From positions 1,844,001-1,908,000 of the forward strand of contig NC_011027.1 of NCBI RefSeq assembly GCF_000020505.1: a stretch of 64,000 nucleotides of DNA, read 5' to 3'. The notes beneath the pieces were generated by a model. That model was not told where the DNA came from and searched no databases. It saw only the letters and a program-made list of their open reading frames with translations. A program made the position numbers and the translations under genes. This document shows positions 37,886-47,875 of the stretch, one piece after another (position 1 is the first letter of the stretch; the number at the start of each line of letters is the position of its first letter). Origin of the DNA: Chlorobaculum parvum NCIB 8327. Its GTDB lineage: Bacteria > Bacteroidota > Chlorobiia > Chlorobiales > Chlorobiaceae.

Positions 37886-38731
37886 ATGAAACGGGTCGGC
37901 GCCCATGTCAGTATTGCCGGAGGCGTCGAAAACGCCCCGCTGAACGCACAGAAAATCGGCGCGAAAGCGTTCGCCATGTTCACTCGGAACCAACGCCAGT
38001 GGCACTCCGCACCGCTTTCGACGGCTTCGATCGAGGCATTCCGGCGGAACTGCGAGGAGGCGGGATTCCTGCCCCAGCACATTTTGCCGCACGACAGCTA
38101 CCTCATCAACCTCGGCGCTCCCGAAGTTGAAAAGCTCGAAAAGTCGCGCAAGGCGTTCACCACCGAAATGCAGCGCGCCGAAGCGCTCGGCCTCACGATG
38201 CTGAACTTCCACCCCGGCAGCCATCTCAATCTCGTCAGTGAGAATGAGTGCCTCGCCACCATCGCCGAGTCGGTGAACCTGTCGCTCAACGCGACGGCGG
38301 GCGTAACGGCGGTGATCGAAAACACGGCAGGACAAGGCAGTAATCTCGGCTGGCGCTTCGAGCATCTTGCGCGAATCATCGAGCTGGTCGAAGACAAATC
38401 GCGGGTCGGCGTCTGCCTCGACACCTGCCACCTGTTCGCCAGCGGCTACGACCTGCGTACGCCCGAAGCGTTCGACGCCACGCTGGCGGAGTTCGACCGC
38501 GTGGTGGGCTTATCGTACCTGAGGGGAATGCATCTGAACGATGCAAAACAGAAGCTTGGCAGCCGGGTTGACCGGCACGCCTGCATCGGAGAGGGAATGA
38601 TCGGGCGCGAGGCGTTCGTGCATCTCATGCAGCACCCGGCGATGGAGGAGATTCCGCTGATTCTCGAAACTCCGAACTCCGAAAGCTGGGCAGAGGAGAT
38701 CGAGATGCTTTACAGCTTCGAGAAAGAGTAA
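37886..38731 (+). CDS. nfo: Endonuclease IV (AP endonuclease)
   Basis: Cuts DNA 5' of abasic sites in base excision repair; TIM barrel with three Zn. 281 residues. Motifs: [53 protein letters not shown] and [22 protein letters not shown], giving the metal His, Glu and Asp set. It ends exactly one base before the stop of the convergent ftsX, so the two transcripts must overlap or end within one another. Confidence 0.96.
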   Translation: MKRVGAHVSIAGGVENAPLNAQKIGAKAFAMFTRNQRQWHSAPLSTASIEAFRRNCEEAGFLPQHILPHDSYLINLGAPEVEKLEKSRKAFTTEMQRAEALGLTMLNFHPGSHLNLVSENECLATIAESVNLSLNATAGVTAVIENTAGQGSNLGWRFEHLARIIELVEDKSRVGVCLDTCHLFASGYDLRTPEAFDATLAEFDRVVGLSYLRGMHLNDAKQKLGSRVDRHACIGEGMIGREAFVHLMQHPAMEEIPLILETPNSESWAEEIEMLYSFEKE

Positions 38732-39604
38732 TTACGTCCGCCGCAGAAAGCGCGCCACCGAAAAGATGCTGCCAAAAACTCCGAGCACGAGGCCAAGCAG
38801 GGCCATCGCGGGATAGACGTAGAGCGTGGAAGGATGCAGAATCTGGTAGATGGCCGGCTCGAAGCGCAGCAAGGCCTGATCGAACGCGAGCCAGAGGCCG
38901 AGCGCGGCCAGTCCGCCTGAAATCAGTCCGAGCACTGCACCCTCGATAAGAAATGGCGCGCTGATGAAGCGGCGGGTGGCCCCGACCAGCCTCATGGTTT
39001 TGATGCGGTCACGCCGGGCGTACATGGCAAGCCGTACCGTAAAAGCGTTCATAACGATGGTGGCCAGCGCAATCACGCCACCGGCGACAGCCGTAATCAG
39101 CGTAAAAAGCCGCGCGTTCTTCTCGATGCCTGTCAGATACTCCTGATTGTACCGGATGTCGAGCCCCTGTTGCAAGGCTTCAAGCTTCTTTCTGATAACG
39201 GCGATACTGTCCGGAAGAGCGTAGCGCTGATCGATATTCAGCGTCACCGAGCGAGGGAGGGGATTCATGCCCAGAATGGTCACGACATCCTCTCCAAAAT
39301 CACGCCTGAACCTCGATGCAGCTTCATCCCGGGAGATATAGTGCGTTTCAGCCACTCCGGGAATCGCCTGCATCTTTTCTCCGAGCGAGCGCGCCTGACC
39401 GTCGTTGACGGTTTCATCAAAGAAAACCTCCAGTTCAACGCGAGAGCGCACCTCCTGAATCACCTGATAAAAGCTGAGAGAGACCGTGCCGAACAAGCCC
39501 AGCAACAGTAGTGAGAAAAAGCCGACAGCTATGGTCACAAAAGCAGGAAGTTTGGCCCGGCCAATCCCTGAAAAACCCTCTTTCATACTGTACAGCAGCC
39601 CCAT
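38732..39604 (-). CDS. ftsX: Cell division protein FtsX
   Basis: 290-residue permease-like protein that with FtsE links septation to peptidoglycan hydrolysis. Four helices: one near 24-45 (FVTIAVGFFSLLLLGLFG), then three in the C-terminal half (about 168-190, 215-240, 260-285). The large extracytoplasmic domain between (about 50-160) holds VELEVFFDETVNDGQA and the IPGVAETHYIS block. ftsE is not adjacent. The 3' end abuts nfo. Confidence 0.92.
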   Translation of the reverse strand: MGLLYSMKEGFSGIGRAKLPAFVTIAVGFFSLLLLGLFGTVSLSFYQVIQEVRSRVELEVFFDETVNDGQARSLGEKMQAIPGVAETHYISRDEAASRFRRDFGEDVVTILGMNPLPRSVTLNIDQRYALPDSIAVIRKKLEALQQGLDIRYNQEYLTGIEKNARLFTLITAVAGGVIALATIVMNAFTVRLAMYARRDRIKTMRLVGATRRFISAPFLIEGAVLGLISGGLAALGLWLAFDQALLRFEPAIYQILHPSTLYVYPAMALLGLVLGVFGSIFSVARFLRRT

Positions 39605-39703
39605 AGTGTCATTTTTTTTCAGCTTTTAAAACTTTCACCCCCAAGATTCAAAAAAAGCTGTTGGAAATGCAAATTTTTTTTCTGATAATTAAGCCTTCTC
39701 GAT

Positions 39704-39776
39704 GGGGCTATAGCTCAGTTGGTAGAGCATTTGCATGGCATGCAAAGGGTCAGGAGTTCGAGTCTCCTTAGCTCCA
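39704..39776 (+). tRNA. tRNA-Ala (GGC)
   Basis: Cloverleaf: acceptor GGGGCTA/TAGCTCC with the alanine identity pair G3-U70, D arm GCTCAGTTGGTAGAGC, anticodon stem TTTGC/GCAAA with loop ATGGCAT (anticodon GGC) and T arm AGGAG/CTCCT around TTCGAGT. Discriminator A at 39776. The CCA end is not encoded (next bases CGA). Confidence 0.95.
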
Positions 39777-39790
39777 CGAAAAATACAGGA

Positions 39791-39817
39791 AAAGCGCAGG
39801 TTACCCTGCGCTTTTTT
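39791..39817 (+). terminator. Terminator after tRNA-Ala
   Basis: AAAGCGCAGG, loop TTAC, CCTGCGCTTT followed by TTTT. Starts 14 bases past the tRNA. Confidence 0.9.
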
Positions 39818-39839
39818 TATGCCCTTTCCGCCGAACGCT

Positions 39840-40367
39840 TCACGCCTTCGAACCTCCTTTTGCAACGCCAAACACCAGAAAAATCATCCCGACAAACAGC
39901 GATGCTGCAAGTCCAAACACGATGTTAAGCCCTGCGGCAACCAGCACGGTCTTCACGCTGAAACTGACAGCTGTTCCGATAACCGGCGCGGCGACCATGT
40001 GAGCAGCAGCCGTCAACAAAGTGAAAAGAGAGCTCGTGGCAATGCTGGCCGCAAACGAAACAAAAAGCTGTTCACGCTTTCCTGCCCGAACCGCTTTTTC
40101 GCGCTCTCTCTGCTTTTGCCAGTCCGGGTCGAGTCGGCTTTGTATCACCATGGCCGAGAGCGCAACAACCAACAGCGCAGGAACATACATTGCATAGACG
40201 CGCAGCGCTTCGGCGCGATCGGGACTGAATGCGCCGCCGTCAAACCAGCCGGAAACAATGCCGAGAATCCAGGTAGAGGTAGCGAAGAAAACGCTTCCCC
40301 ACAAAAGGGTAATAACAATCCATGTCCAGACCGATTGTGACGGAGTTTTTTTCGTGGATGAGTTCAT
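39840..40367 (-). CDS. Hypothetical membrane protein, four predicted helices
   Basis: 175 residues with hydrophobic stretches at about 14-36, 60-80, 100-125 and 135-165, a charged linker between the second and third (RLDPDWQKQREREKAVRAGKRE, shown here as KQREREKAVRAGK) and a Gly/Ala-rich end. No family recognised. Leftward, between the tRNA terminator and purF. Confidence 0.6.
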   Translation of the reverse strand: MNSSTKKTPSQSVWTWIVITLLWGSVFFATSTWILGIVSGWFDGGAFSPDRAEALRVYAMYVPALLVVALSAMVIQSRLDPDWQKQREREKAVRAGKREQLFVSFAASIATSSLFTLLTAAAHMVAAPVIGTAVSFSVKTVLVAAGLNIVFGLAASLFVGMIFLVFGVAKGGSKA

Positions 40368-40650
40368 TGATGATCAGTTGAGTGAATGAAGATGTGCTGA
40401 CTACTGTCTGCTAACAACGGCTGAACCGCTTATTCCATTCCAGCCAAAGCAGTTCAGAGGTCACAACAGAGCTAATTCTCCATTGAACTATTCGGAAAGC
40501 CGGAGTGAACGACAGATGACAAAATGACCTGTTTGGCGTGTTATGCAAACCCCTTTTTCTCTTTCATGGTTTTTATGTTTCCCCTTGATATATTAGCTTC
40601 ACTTGCCGCTGGACGGTAAAGATTTTACACAATCTCAAGATTTGATCGAT

Positions 40651-42144
40651 ATGTGCGGAGTTTTCGGCATTTTCAACTCAAAAACTCCCGCCGAAGATAC
40701 CTTTTACGGCCTCTACTCGCTACAACACCGGGGACAGGAAGCAGCAGGTATCGTAGTTGCCGAATACAACAAGGCCAAGAAAAAGACCCTGTTCAAGCAG
40801 CATAAAGGGCCGGGACTGGTATCCGAAGTTTTCAGGGACGAACAGATTTTCGAGAACCTGAGCGGATACGCAGCAATCGGCCATAACCGCTACTCCACCA
40901 CCGGCGCCTCCAAATCGAACAACAACATCCAGCCTTTCTCCCTCACCTACCGCTCCGGCAGCCTCGCCATCGCCCACAACGGAAACCTGACCAATTCGAG
41001 AGTTTTGCGCAAGGAGCTGACCGAAGAGGGCGTGATTTTCCAGGCCTCATCGGATACCGAAATCATCCCGCACCTTGCTGCGCGCAGCAAGGAAAAAGAG
41101 CCACTGCACCAGATTTACGATGCATTGCGGCAGGTAGAAGGAGCTTTTTCGATCGTGATTCTGGCCAACAACCAGATGATTGCGGCGCGAGACCCTTACG
41201 GCGTGCGCCCCTTGGCTCTCGGCAAGAAAATCGATCCCGCAACCGGTGAGCTGGCCTACGTGGTAGCAAGCGAAACCTGTGCTTTCGACATCATCAAGGC
41301 TGAGTACATCCGCGACATCGCACCGGGAGAGATTCTCTTGATCGACCACCTCTCAATAGAAAACGAAAAGCCGATCTCGCTGTTCCTGCCGCCGGTCGAG
41401 CGCAAGGCTCGCTGCATCTTCGAGTATGTCTATTTCGCCCGCCCGGACAGCTTCATCTTTCGGCACTCGGTTGACAAGGTGCGCAGAAACCTCGGCAAGA
41501 ACCTGGCCAGGGAATCAACGATCGAACGAGACCCCAACGACAAGGAGCTGGCCGTAGTCAGCGTGCCGGACTCATCGAACACGGCTGCGCTCGGCTTCGT
41601 CAGAGAAAGCAACAAACTCGGCAAGCCTGCGCGCTTCGAGCACGGCCTGATCCGCAACCACTATGTTGGCCGCACCTTTATTCAGCCGGGCATTCAAAGC
41701 CGTGAAATCAAGGTTCGCTCGAAATACAATATCGTGCGCGGCGTCATGCAGGGCCGTCCGATCATCCTCGTCGACGACTCGATCGTGCGCGGCACGACAG
41801 CCAAGATGCTCATCAAGCTCGTTCGCGAAGCCAATCCGAAAGAGATTCATCTGCACATCAGCTCGCCACCGATCACCAATCCCTGCTTTTACGGCATGGA
41901 CTTCCCCTCCAAGCGACAGTTGCTGACCCACATGCTTGCCGACGCGGAGGACGAGCTGGGAAATATTGAAAAAATCAGGGACTACATCGGTGTGGATTCA
42001 CTCCGCTACCTGACCATGCAGGGGCTTCTGAACAGCGTGCCGGAATTCGAGGGCGAAAAGTGCAGCTACTGCACTGCCTGCTTCAGCGGCGACTACCCTA
42101 TCCCGATTACCGACGCCACGACCGACAAAGAGGAGAACGACTGA
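40651..42144 (+). CDS. purF: Amidophosphoribosyltransferase
   Basis: First committed step of purine synthesis. 497 residues from the ATG that precedes catalytic Cys (MCGVFGIFNSK). Glutaminase domain: HRGQEAAGI, IGHNRYSTTG; phosphoribosyltransferase motif IILVDDSIVRGTT (PRPP loop). It has the B. subtilis-type Fe-S cysteines (ARCIFEYVYF, NPCFYG, CSYCTACFSGDYP). Fe-S PurFs usually have a short propeptide; here the frame runs 16 codons upstream to a TTG (40603), so a propeptide start is possible. I prefer the ATG as it needs no unusual start. Followed by a strong terminator. Confidence 0.95.
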   Translation: MCGVFGIFNSKTPAEDTFYGLYSLQHRGQEAAGIVVAEYNKAKKKTLFKQHKGPGLVSEVFRDEQIFENLSGYAAIGHNRYSTTGASKSNNNIQPFSLTYRSGSLAIAHNGNLTNSRVLRKELTEEGVIFQASSDTEIIPHLAARSKEKEPLHQIYDALRQVEGAFSIVILANNQMIAARDPYGVRPLALGKKIDPATGELAYVVASETCAFDIIKAEYIRDIAPGEILLIDHLSIENEKPISLFLPPVERKARCIFEYVYFARPDSFIFRHSVDKVRRNLGKNLARESTIERDPNDKELAVVSVPDSSNTAALGFVRESNKLGKPARFEHGLIRNHYVGRTFIQPGIQSREIKVRSKYNIVRGVMQGRPIILVDDSIVRGTTAKMLIKLVREANPKEIHLHISSPPITNPCFYGMDFPSKRQLLTHMLADAEDELGNIEKIRDYIGVDSLRYLTMQGLLNSVPEFEGEKCSYCTACFSGDYPIPITDATTDKEEND

Positions 42145-42180
42145 TCACCTCCCCGGCAAAGCGCCACCTGAATTCAGCAG

Positions 42181-42220
42181 AAAAGCCGGTCGAATCCCAA
42201 AAGATTCGACCGGCTTTTTC
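42181..42220. terminator. Bidirectional terminator between purF and ugd
   Basis: AAAAGCCGGTCGAATC, loop CCAAAA, GATTCGACCGGCTTTT then TT: 16-bp perfect stem with A and T tracts on both sides, between the convergent genes. Confidence 0.92.
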
Positions 42221-42270
42221 CATTCTTTAACGATCACCATCAGCGCCAAGAGCATTGGCAAAAAAAGCGA

Positions 42271-43440
42271 TCAGGCATCGTGACCGAACAAATCGCGGGT
42301 ATACACCTTGTCAGTAACATCTTCAAGATCGGAAGTCATACGATTGGCAATAATGACATCCGACTCCTGCTTGAACGCCTCCAGATCATTGAGCACGCGT
42401 GAGTGGTAAAACTCGGTTTCCTCCATCACCGGTTCGTAAATGATCACCTCGATGCCTTTGGCCTTGATGCGCTTCATGATACCCTGAATACTCGAAGCGC
42501 GGAAATTGTCCGAGCCCGCCTTCATGATGAGGCGATAGACACCGACCACCTTCGGGTTCCGCTGGATAATGCTGTCGGCAATGAAATCCTTGCGCGTGGT
42601 ATTGGACTCGACGATGGCATGAATCAGATTCTGCGGCACATCCCGATAATTAGCCAGCAGCTGCTTGGTGTCTTTCGGGAGGCAGTAGCCGCCATAACCG
42701 AACGAAGGGTTGTTGTAGTGCGACCCGATGCGCGGATCAAGCCCAACGCCTTCGATGATGTGTCGCGTATCCAGGCCATGCGTCGCGGCGTAGGTGTCCA
42801 GCTCGTTGAAATAGGCCACACGCATCGCCAGGTAGGTATTGGAAAAAAGCTTGACCGCTTCGGCCTCCGTGCTGTCGGTGAACAACACCGGAATATCCTC
42901 CTTGAGCGCCCCTTCGCGCAGAAGATTGGCAAACGTCTCCGCCCGCTCCGAACGCTCGCCGACGATGATGCGCGACGGATAGAGGTTGTCGTGCAGTGCC
43001 TTGCCTTCGCGCAGGAACTCCGGTGAAAAGAGCAGATTGTCACACCCCATCTCTTGCCGGGTCTTGGCCGTATAGCCAACTGGAATGGTTGATTTGATAA
43101 CCATCACCGCCTTCGGATTGATCGCCATAACATCACGAATCACCGATTCGACCGAGCGGGTATTGAAATAGTTGCTCTCGGGATCGTAATCGGTCGGCGT
43201 GGCAATCACCACAAAATCCGCACCGGAATAAGCGTCCTCCTTATCCAGCGTCGCCCTGAGGTTCAGCTCTTTGTTCGCGAGAAAATCCTCGATCTCCGAA
43301 TCGACAATCGGTGACTTGCGATTATTGATCAGCTCGACCTTCTCGGGAACGATGTCCAGAGCAACAACTTCATGATGCTGGGCCAGAAGGCAGGCGATGG
43401 ACAAACCGACGTAACCGGTTCCGGCAATGGCAATTTTCAT
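42271..43440 (-). CDS. ugd: UDP-glucose 6-dehydrogenase
   Basis: NAD-dependent oxidation of UDP-glucose to UDP-glucuronate for envelope polysaccharide. 389 residues, the length of E. coli Ugd. N-terminal [19 protein letters not shown] (Rossmann), then [17 protein letters not shown], the [20 protein letters not shown] block and [19 protein letters not shown] with the catalytic Cys. ATG at 43440 chosen by homology. It lies 4.4 kb from the rml operon, separated by ileS. Confidence 0.93.
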   Translation of the reverse strand: MKIAIAGTGYVGLSIACLLAQHHEVVALDIVPEKVELINNRKSPIVDSEIEDFLANKELNLRATLDKEDAYSGADFVVIATPTDYDPESNYFNTRSVESVIRDVMAINPKAVMVIKSTIPVGYTAKTRQEMGCDNLLFSPEFLREGKALHDNLYPSRIIVGERSERAETFANLLREGALKEDIPVLFTDSTEAEAVKLFSNTYLAMRVAYFNELDTYAATHGLDTRHIIEGVGLDPRIGSHYNNPSFGYGGYCLPKDTKQLLANYRDVPQNLIHAIVESNTTRKDFIADSIIQRNPKVVGVYRLIMKAGSDNFRASSIQGIMKRIKAKGIEVIIYEPVMEETEFYHSRVLNDLEAFKQESDVIIANRMTSDLEDVTDKVYTRDLFGHDA

Positions 43441-43608
43441 AGTAAACAAGCGGATAAATATTGTACTTCCGTGGCAATTTCCAGCCTGGCAACTTTAACA
43501 GTCTGCCGCCTCAGGCTCTTCTGCTTCAGAACTCAACAACACAAAGGGCCGCCTTTCGAGGCAGCCCTTGAATACGTTGTCGATGCTCCGGCAAGATAGC
43601 CTTTCACG

Positions 43609-44052
43609 TTATTTCTTGGTCTGCTTGAACTCGATCCTGACCGAGGTGTGCGGCACGGCCTCAAGACGCTTCTTGGGAATCGGCTTGCCCGATTTGGTGC
43701 AGATACCGTAGGTCTTGTTGCGGATGCGATCGAGAGCCTGGTCGATGTAGTGCAGATATTTTTCGTCACGGGCGATGAACATGAAGCGCTGTTCGCGATC
43801 CATGGTTTCGGTGCCGTGATCGGCCATGTGCATCGAGTAATTCGAGTTGATCGAGTCCTCGACACTCTCCTCGGACAGTGAGGAGCGAAGGATATCGAGG
43901 TCACGCAGAACCTCTTCACGCCGTTTCAGCAGAATCTGCCTGAAGTGTTCGAGTTCCTCGTCAGTCAGGTAGGTTCTGATCACTCTCGTCGGCTCCGAAG
44001 GCTCGGCGGCGCCTGCCTTGGCGGTGCTGGTTTTCTTCGACATGCTGGTCAT
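43609..44052 (-). CDS. DksA/TraR-related protein with degenerate zinc finger
   Basis: 147 residues. A coiled-coil part (about 35-95, ELEHFRQILLKRREEVLRDL) is followed by DQALDRIRNKTYGICTKSGKPIPKKRLEAVPHTSV, given here as RIRNKTYGICTKSGKPI and KKRLEAVPHTSV. In DksA the latter carries four Cys; only one remains (YGICTKSG, AVPHTSV). Some redox-insensitive DksA2-type proteins lack Zn ligands and still bind RNA polymerase. It lies 54 bases past ileS; the ileS-DksA-like pairing is common in Bacteroidetes and Chlorobi. A second ATG is three codons in. Confidence 0.8.
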   Translation of the reverse strand: MTSMSKKTSTAKAGAAEPSEPTRVIRTYLTDEELEHFRQILLKRREEVLRDLDILRSSLSEESVEDSINSNYSMHMADHGTETMDREQRFMFIARDEKYLHYIDQALDRIRNKTYGICTKSGKPIPKKRLEAVPHTSVRIEFKQTKK

Positions 44053-44106
44053 GGGTTAGAGGTTCCAACGGTAAACCGTAAAAAAACTGAGATATAGATT
44101 ATAACA

Positions 44107-47100
44107 TCATAATCCGGATTTTTCAAGTACCAGCTCACACTCAAGCTCGTTGATCGCGTAGGGCACACCGGGCTTCGATGACGGGCAGTTCAGCTCGACG
44201 GCCAGCGTCTCTTCCATAATGTAGGTCTCGTACTGACGAATGGCATCGGCCAGCTTGCCGGATGCGTTGAGATGCAGCACGATCCGGTCGGTGATTTCGA
44301 GCCCGCTCTCCTTGCGGACGGTCTGAATCCTGCTGACCAGCTCGCGGGCCAGACCCATCAGCTCCAGCTCTTCGGTAATCTCCGTGTCGAGCGCCACCAT
44401 GATGCGGTGCGCGTCGTCGGCTGCCACGAGCCACCCCTCGATGTCCTCATGCACGATATCGACGTCCGTCCGCTCAATTTTGAAGAGGCGTCCGTCGAGG
44501 TCAATCTCGATCTCACCCTCCTGTTCGAGCCGCGCGATCTGCTTGTGGCTCATGATCCGGATCTCTTCGGCCAGCGCTTTCATGTCTTTGCCGAAGCGTG
44601 GGCCGAGGGTCTTGAAGTTTGGCTTGGCCTTTTTGCTGATGACCGAGCCCTCTTCGTCCTCGACGTACTCGATCTTCTGGACGTTGACCTCTTCCTTGAT
44701 GATGTCGGAGACCAGCTCGTAGGAAGCCCGAGAACCGGGTTCGGCAGCGGCGAGCAGGATGCGCTTCAACGGCTGACGCACCTTGATGGAAGCCTTTTCG
44801 CGCATGGTGCGCACCAGTGACGTAATGATCTGCGCCTTCTTCATCCGCTCTTCGAGCGCCTCGTCGATGCAGCTTTCATCAGCTACCGGCCAGTCGGCCA
44901 GGTGTACCGATTCGGCCTTCGCAGTTCCGCCGACGCTCTTCAGATCCAGCCAGATTTTTTCAGCGATGAAGGGGGCGAACGGAGCCATCAGCTTCGAGAG
45001 CGTTTCGAGCACCGTGGCGAGGGTCTGGTAAGCCGAGAGCTTGTCCGGCCCCATCTCGCCCTTCCAGAAGCGTTTGCGCGAGCGGCGGATATACCAGTTC
45101 GACAGGTCGTCAACCGTAAAGTCGCCAATGAGTCGGCTCGCGCCGGTCAGGTCGTAACTCTCCATGCGGCGCGTCACTTCGGCAACGAGCGTGTTGAGGC
45201 TGGAGAGCACCCAGCGGTCGAGCTCCGAACGCTCGGCGAACGGAATGGTGGCCTCTTCGTTGCGGAAGCCATCGACGTTGGCGTAGAGCACGAAGAAGTT
45301 GTAGCTGTTGATGAAGGCGCGGAAGAACTTGCGCTGCTCCTCCTCGATTTCGGCAACGTTGAAAAGCTTGGGACGCCACGGCGGGCTGGTAATCATCAGG
45401 TACCAGCGGATGGCGTCCGCGCCGTACTGCTCCATTGACTCGAACGGATCGACCACATTGCCCTTCGACTTGGACATTTTCTGCCCTTTTTTGTCGAGGA
45501 TGTGGCCGTTGACGACCAGGTTCCGGTAGGCCGGGCGGTCGAAGATGAGCGTCGCGATGGCGTGCAGCGTGTAGAACCAGCCGCGCGTCTGATCGACGCC
45601 CTCGGCGATAAAGTCCGCCGGGAAGGTCTTGTCGAACAGCTCTTTGTTCTCGAACGGGTAGTGGAGCTGGGCGAAGGGCATCGAGCCGCTGTCGAACCAG
45701 ACGTCGATCAGCTCCGGCGTACGATTGAAGCGCTTGCCGTCGCGGACAAACCAGATGCGATCAACGAAAGGCTTGTGCAGGTCGAGTTCAACGAGGCCCT
45801 TGTCGAGCGCGTCGCCGAGATTCATCTGCTGGCCGTCGATGTCGATGAAGCCCTCGCGCAGCTCCGCGACCGAGCCGACCGCGAAAAGCTTGCCGGAGTC
45901 GGGGCCGTCGCCAATGGCGAAATCCTCGGCGACCCATACCGGCAGTGGCGTTCCCCAGAAGCGTTCGCGGGAGAGCGCCCAGTCCTTGTTTTCTTCGAGC
46001 CAGTTGCCGAAGCGTCCCGCGCCGATCTCGGAAGGATTCCAGTTGATCGTCTTGTTCAGCTCCACCATGCGCGGCGCGATATCGGTGGTGCGGATGTACC
46101 ACGACTCGCGAGCATAATAGATCACCGGCACGTCGTAACGCCACGAGAAGGGGTAGGTGTGCTGGATCGTTTCGCGGCGGTAGAGCTTACCCTCCTCCTT
46201 GAGCCGCTGCATGATCGGCTTGTCGGCCTCCTTGAAGAACATACCCTCGTAATCGGGCACCTCGGCGGTGAAGCAGCCGTTACGCGCCACTGGCTGAAGC
46301 ATCGGAAGCTGGTACTGCTTCGACAGCTCGTAGTCATCCGCGCCGAACGCCGGAGCGATATGCACGATGCCCGTGCCGTCGCCGGTCGAAACGAAGTCGC
46401 CGCACGCCACGTACCAGGCACGGCGCTCGGGCGAGAAGTAGTTGAAGAGCGGCTCGTAGTCGCGCCCTTCGAGGTCGCTGCCCGTCATGCGATCGATGAT
46501 CTCCCACGCCGACTCGTCGCCGATTTTGTCAGTCAGCACCGACAGGCGCGACTCGGCCAGAATCAGCACCTCACCGGTTTCGCGATGCTTGACGCGCACA
46601 TAGTCGATGTCGCGGCCGACGGCGAGGGCGACGTTCGAGATGAGCGTCCACGGCGTGGTCGTCCAGACGAGAATGCTTTCGTCCGAATCCTTCAGGCGGA
46701 ACTTGACATAGACGCTCGGATCCTGCACCTCCTTGTAACCCAGCGCCAGCTCGTGTGAACTGAGCACGGTCTCGGACTTCGGATCCTGCGGAACGATCTT
46801 GTAATCCTTGTAAATCAGCCCTTTGTCGAAAATGGTTTTCAGCGCCCACCAGACCGACTCGATATAATTATTATCGCAAGTGATATACGGGCTGTCCATA
46901 TCGACCCAGTAGCCCATCCGCTCGGTGAGCTTGCCCCACCCCTCACGGTTGTCGTCGATGTGGTGGTAAACCAGCGAACGCGCTTCGCGGTTGAACTCGC
47001 CAACGCCATACTCCTCGACATGCGACTTGTTCTTCAGGCCAAGCTTCTTCTCGACCGAGATTTCGACCGGCAGACCGTGCGTGTCCCATCCCGCCTTGCG

Positions 47101-47349
47101 TGGCACCTGATAGCCCTGCATGGCATGGTAGCGGCAGACCACATCCTTGATAGTGCGGCTGAACAGGTGGTGCACGCCGGGCTTGCCATTCACCGTTGGC
47201 GGGCCTTCATAGAAGGAGTAGATGCCCTTCGGCGCATCCTTTTCAAGGCTCTTCCTGAAAATATTCCGTTCGATCCAGAACTCGCGGATTTGCGCTTCCA
47301 TGGCGCTGTAGGAAAGGCTGGACGGGTATTCGGGATAGGTGTCGGGCAT
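44107..47349 (-). CDS. ileS: Isoleucyl-tRNA synthetase (type 2, Bacteroidetes/Chlorobi-like)
   Basis: Charges tRNA-Ile; class I enzyme of 1080 residues with an editing domain. The HIGH motif is replaced by GVHH ([17 protein letters not shown]), as in Bacteroidetes enzymes, and KMSKSKGN is intact. It belongs to the longer eukaryote/archaea-like type that is generally less sensitive to mupirocin (family knowledge). The CP1 editing domain includes [14 protein letters not shown] at 47349 ([11 protein letters not shown]) by homology; the frame is open 53 codons upstream with no family content. The C-terminal zinc-binding domain of type 1 enzymes is absent. Confidence 0.96.
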   Translation of the reverse strand: MPDTYPEYPSSLSYSAMEAQIREFWIERNIFRKSLEKDAPKGIYSFYEGPPTVNGKPGVHHLFSRTIKDVVCRYHAMQGYQVPRKAGWDTHGLPVEISVEKKLGLKNKSHVEEYGVGEFNREARSLVYHHIDDNREGWGKLTERMGYWVDMDSPYITCDNNYIESVWWALKTIFDKGLIYKDYKIVPQDPKSETVLSSHELALGYKEVQDPSVYVKFRLKDSDESILVWTTTPWTLISNVALAVGRDIDYVRVKHRETGEVLILAESRLSVLTDKIGDESAWEIIDRMTGSDLEGRDYEPLFNYFSPERRAWYVACGDFVSTGDGTGIVHIAPAFGADDYELSKQYQLPMLQPVARNGCFTAEVPDYEGMFFKEADKPIMQRLKEEGKLYRRETIQHTYPFSWRYDVPVIYYARESWYIRTTDIAPRMVELNKTINWNPSEIGAGRFGNWLEENKDWALSRERFWGTPLPVWVAEDFAIGDGPDSGKLFAVGSVAELREGFIDIDGQQMNLGDALDKGLVELDLHKPFVDRIWFVRDGKRFNRTPELIDVWFDSGSMPFAQLHYPFENKELFDKTFPADFIAEGVDQTRGWFYTLHAIATLIFDRPAYRNLVVNGHILDKKGQKMSKSKGNVVDPFESMEQYGADAIRWYLMITSPPWRPKLFNVAEIEEEQRKFFRAFINSYNFFVLYANVDGFRNEEATIPFAERSELDRWVLSSLNTLVAEVTRRMESYDLTGASRLIGDFTVDDLSNWYIRRSRKRFWKGEMGPDKLSAYQTLATVLETLSKLMAPFAPFIAEKIWLDLKSVGGTAKAESVHLADWPVADESCIDEALEERMKKAQIITSLVRTMREKASIKVRQPLKRILLAAAEPGSRASYELVSDIIKEEVNVQKIEYVEDEEGSVISKKAKPNFKTLGPRFGKDMKALAEEIRIMSHKQIARLEQEGEIEIDLDGRLFKIERTDVDIVHEDIEGWLVAADDAHRIMVALDTEITEELELMGLARELVSRIQTVRKESGLEITDRIVLHLNASGKLADAIRQYETYIMEETLAVELNCPSSKPGVPYAINELECELVLEKSGL

Positions 47350-47530
47350 GGTCGCTGGGAATGTCAAACTGGAAATATCATAAGCGGGAAACGGGGCGAG
47401 CAACCCCTCTCCGCAGAAAAGTCTGAATATACGAGAATCGGCTGGAAAAGAGAAAGGCAGGCCATTTCCACTGAAAAGACCTGCCTCCCGAAGTATCATG
47501 CGCCTCAACTATGCGGACGCTGCGAAAAGC

Positions 47531-47752
47531 TTACTGCTGCTTGTTGTTGTCGCCGAGCGTCGTGCTGATGCCGTCGAGGATCTGGTGCGCCACGACCGTC
47601 ATCGAATCGAGCGCAGAAGCCACGACCTTGCTCAGAGGCGTCAGAGCGCCATCAAGCATCGTGCCGAGACCGACAAGAATGGTTGCGAAATCACCTTTGA
47701 CCACATCGCCAACCGGCTGTCCCGGGTTGGGAGATTTCATTTCTTCAGACAT
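47531..47752 (-). CDS. Small amphipathic protein, possible chlorosome envelope protein (CsmB/CsmF-like)
   Basis: 73 residues, acidic start (MSEEMKSPNPGQPVGDVV) then a hydrophobic, Ala/Val/Leu/Ser-rich stretch (LVGLGTMLDGALTPLSKVVA, then LDSMTVVAHQILDGISTTLG) and a polar tail (GDNNKQQ). Size, acidic head and single long amphipathic region resemble the CsmB/CsmF chlorosome envelope proteins, but I am matching by appearance and cannot confirm it. It is a leftward gene between manC and ileS, with 181 bases to the ileS start. The reading frame is clean and codon use matches its neighbours. Confidence 0.6.
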   Translation of the reverse strand: MSEEMKSPNPGQPVGDVVKGDFATILVGLGTMLDGALTPLSKVVASALDSMTVVAHQILDGISTTLGDNNKQQ

Positions 47753-47875
47753 ATGCTACCGGAATTTTGATTGATTCGTAACTACTGTTGTCGTAATACT
47801 CTTGACAAAGTAATGTATGACAATATTCAGAGCTATCAAAACGGTGGACGCGCGGAAACGTAGATCAGGACGCGA

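Noticed and set aside
45502-46758. 418-codon frame on the plus strand
   Set aside because: Antisense shadow of ileS.
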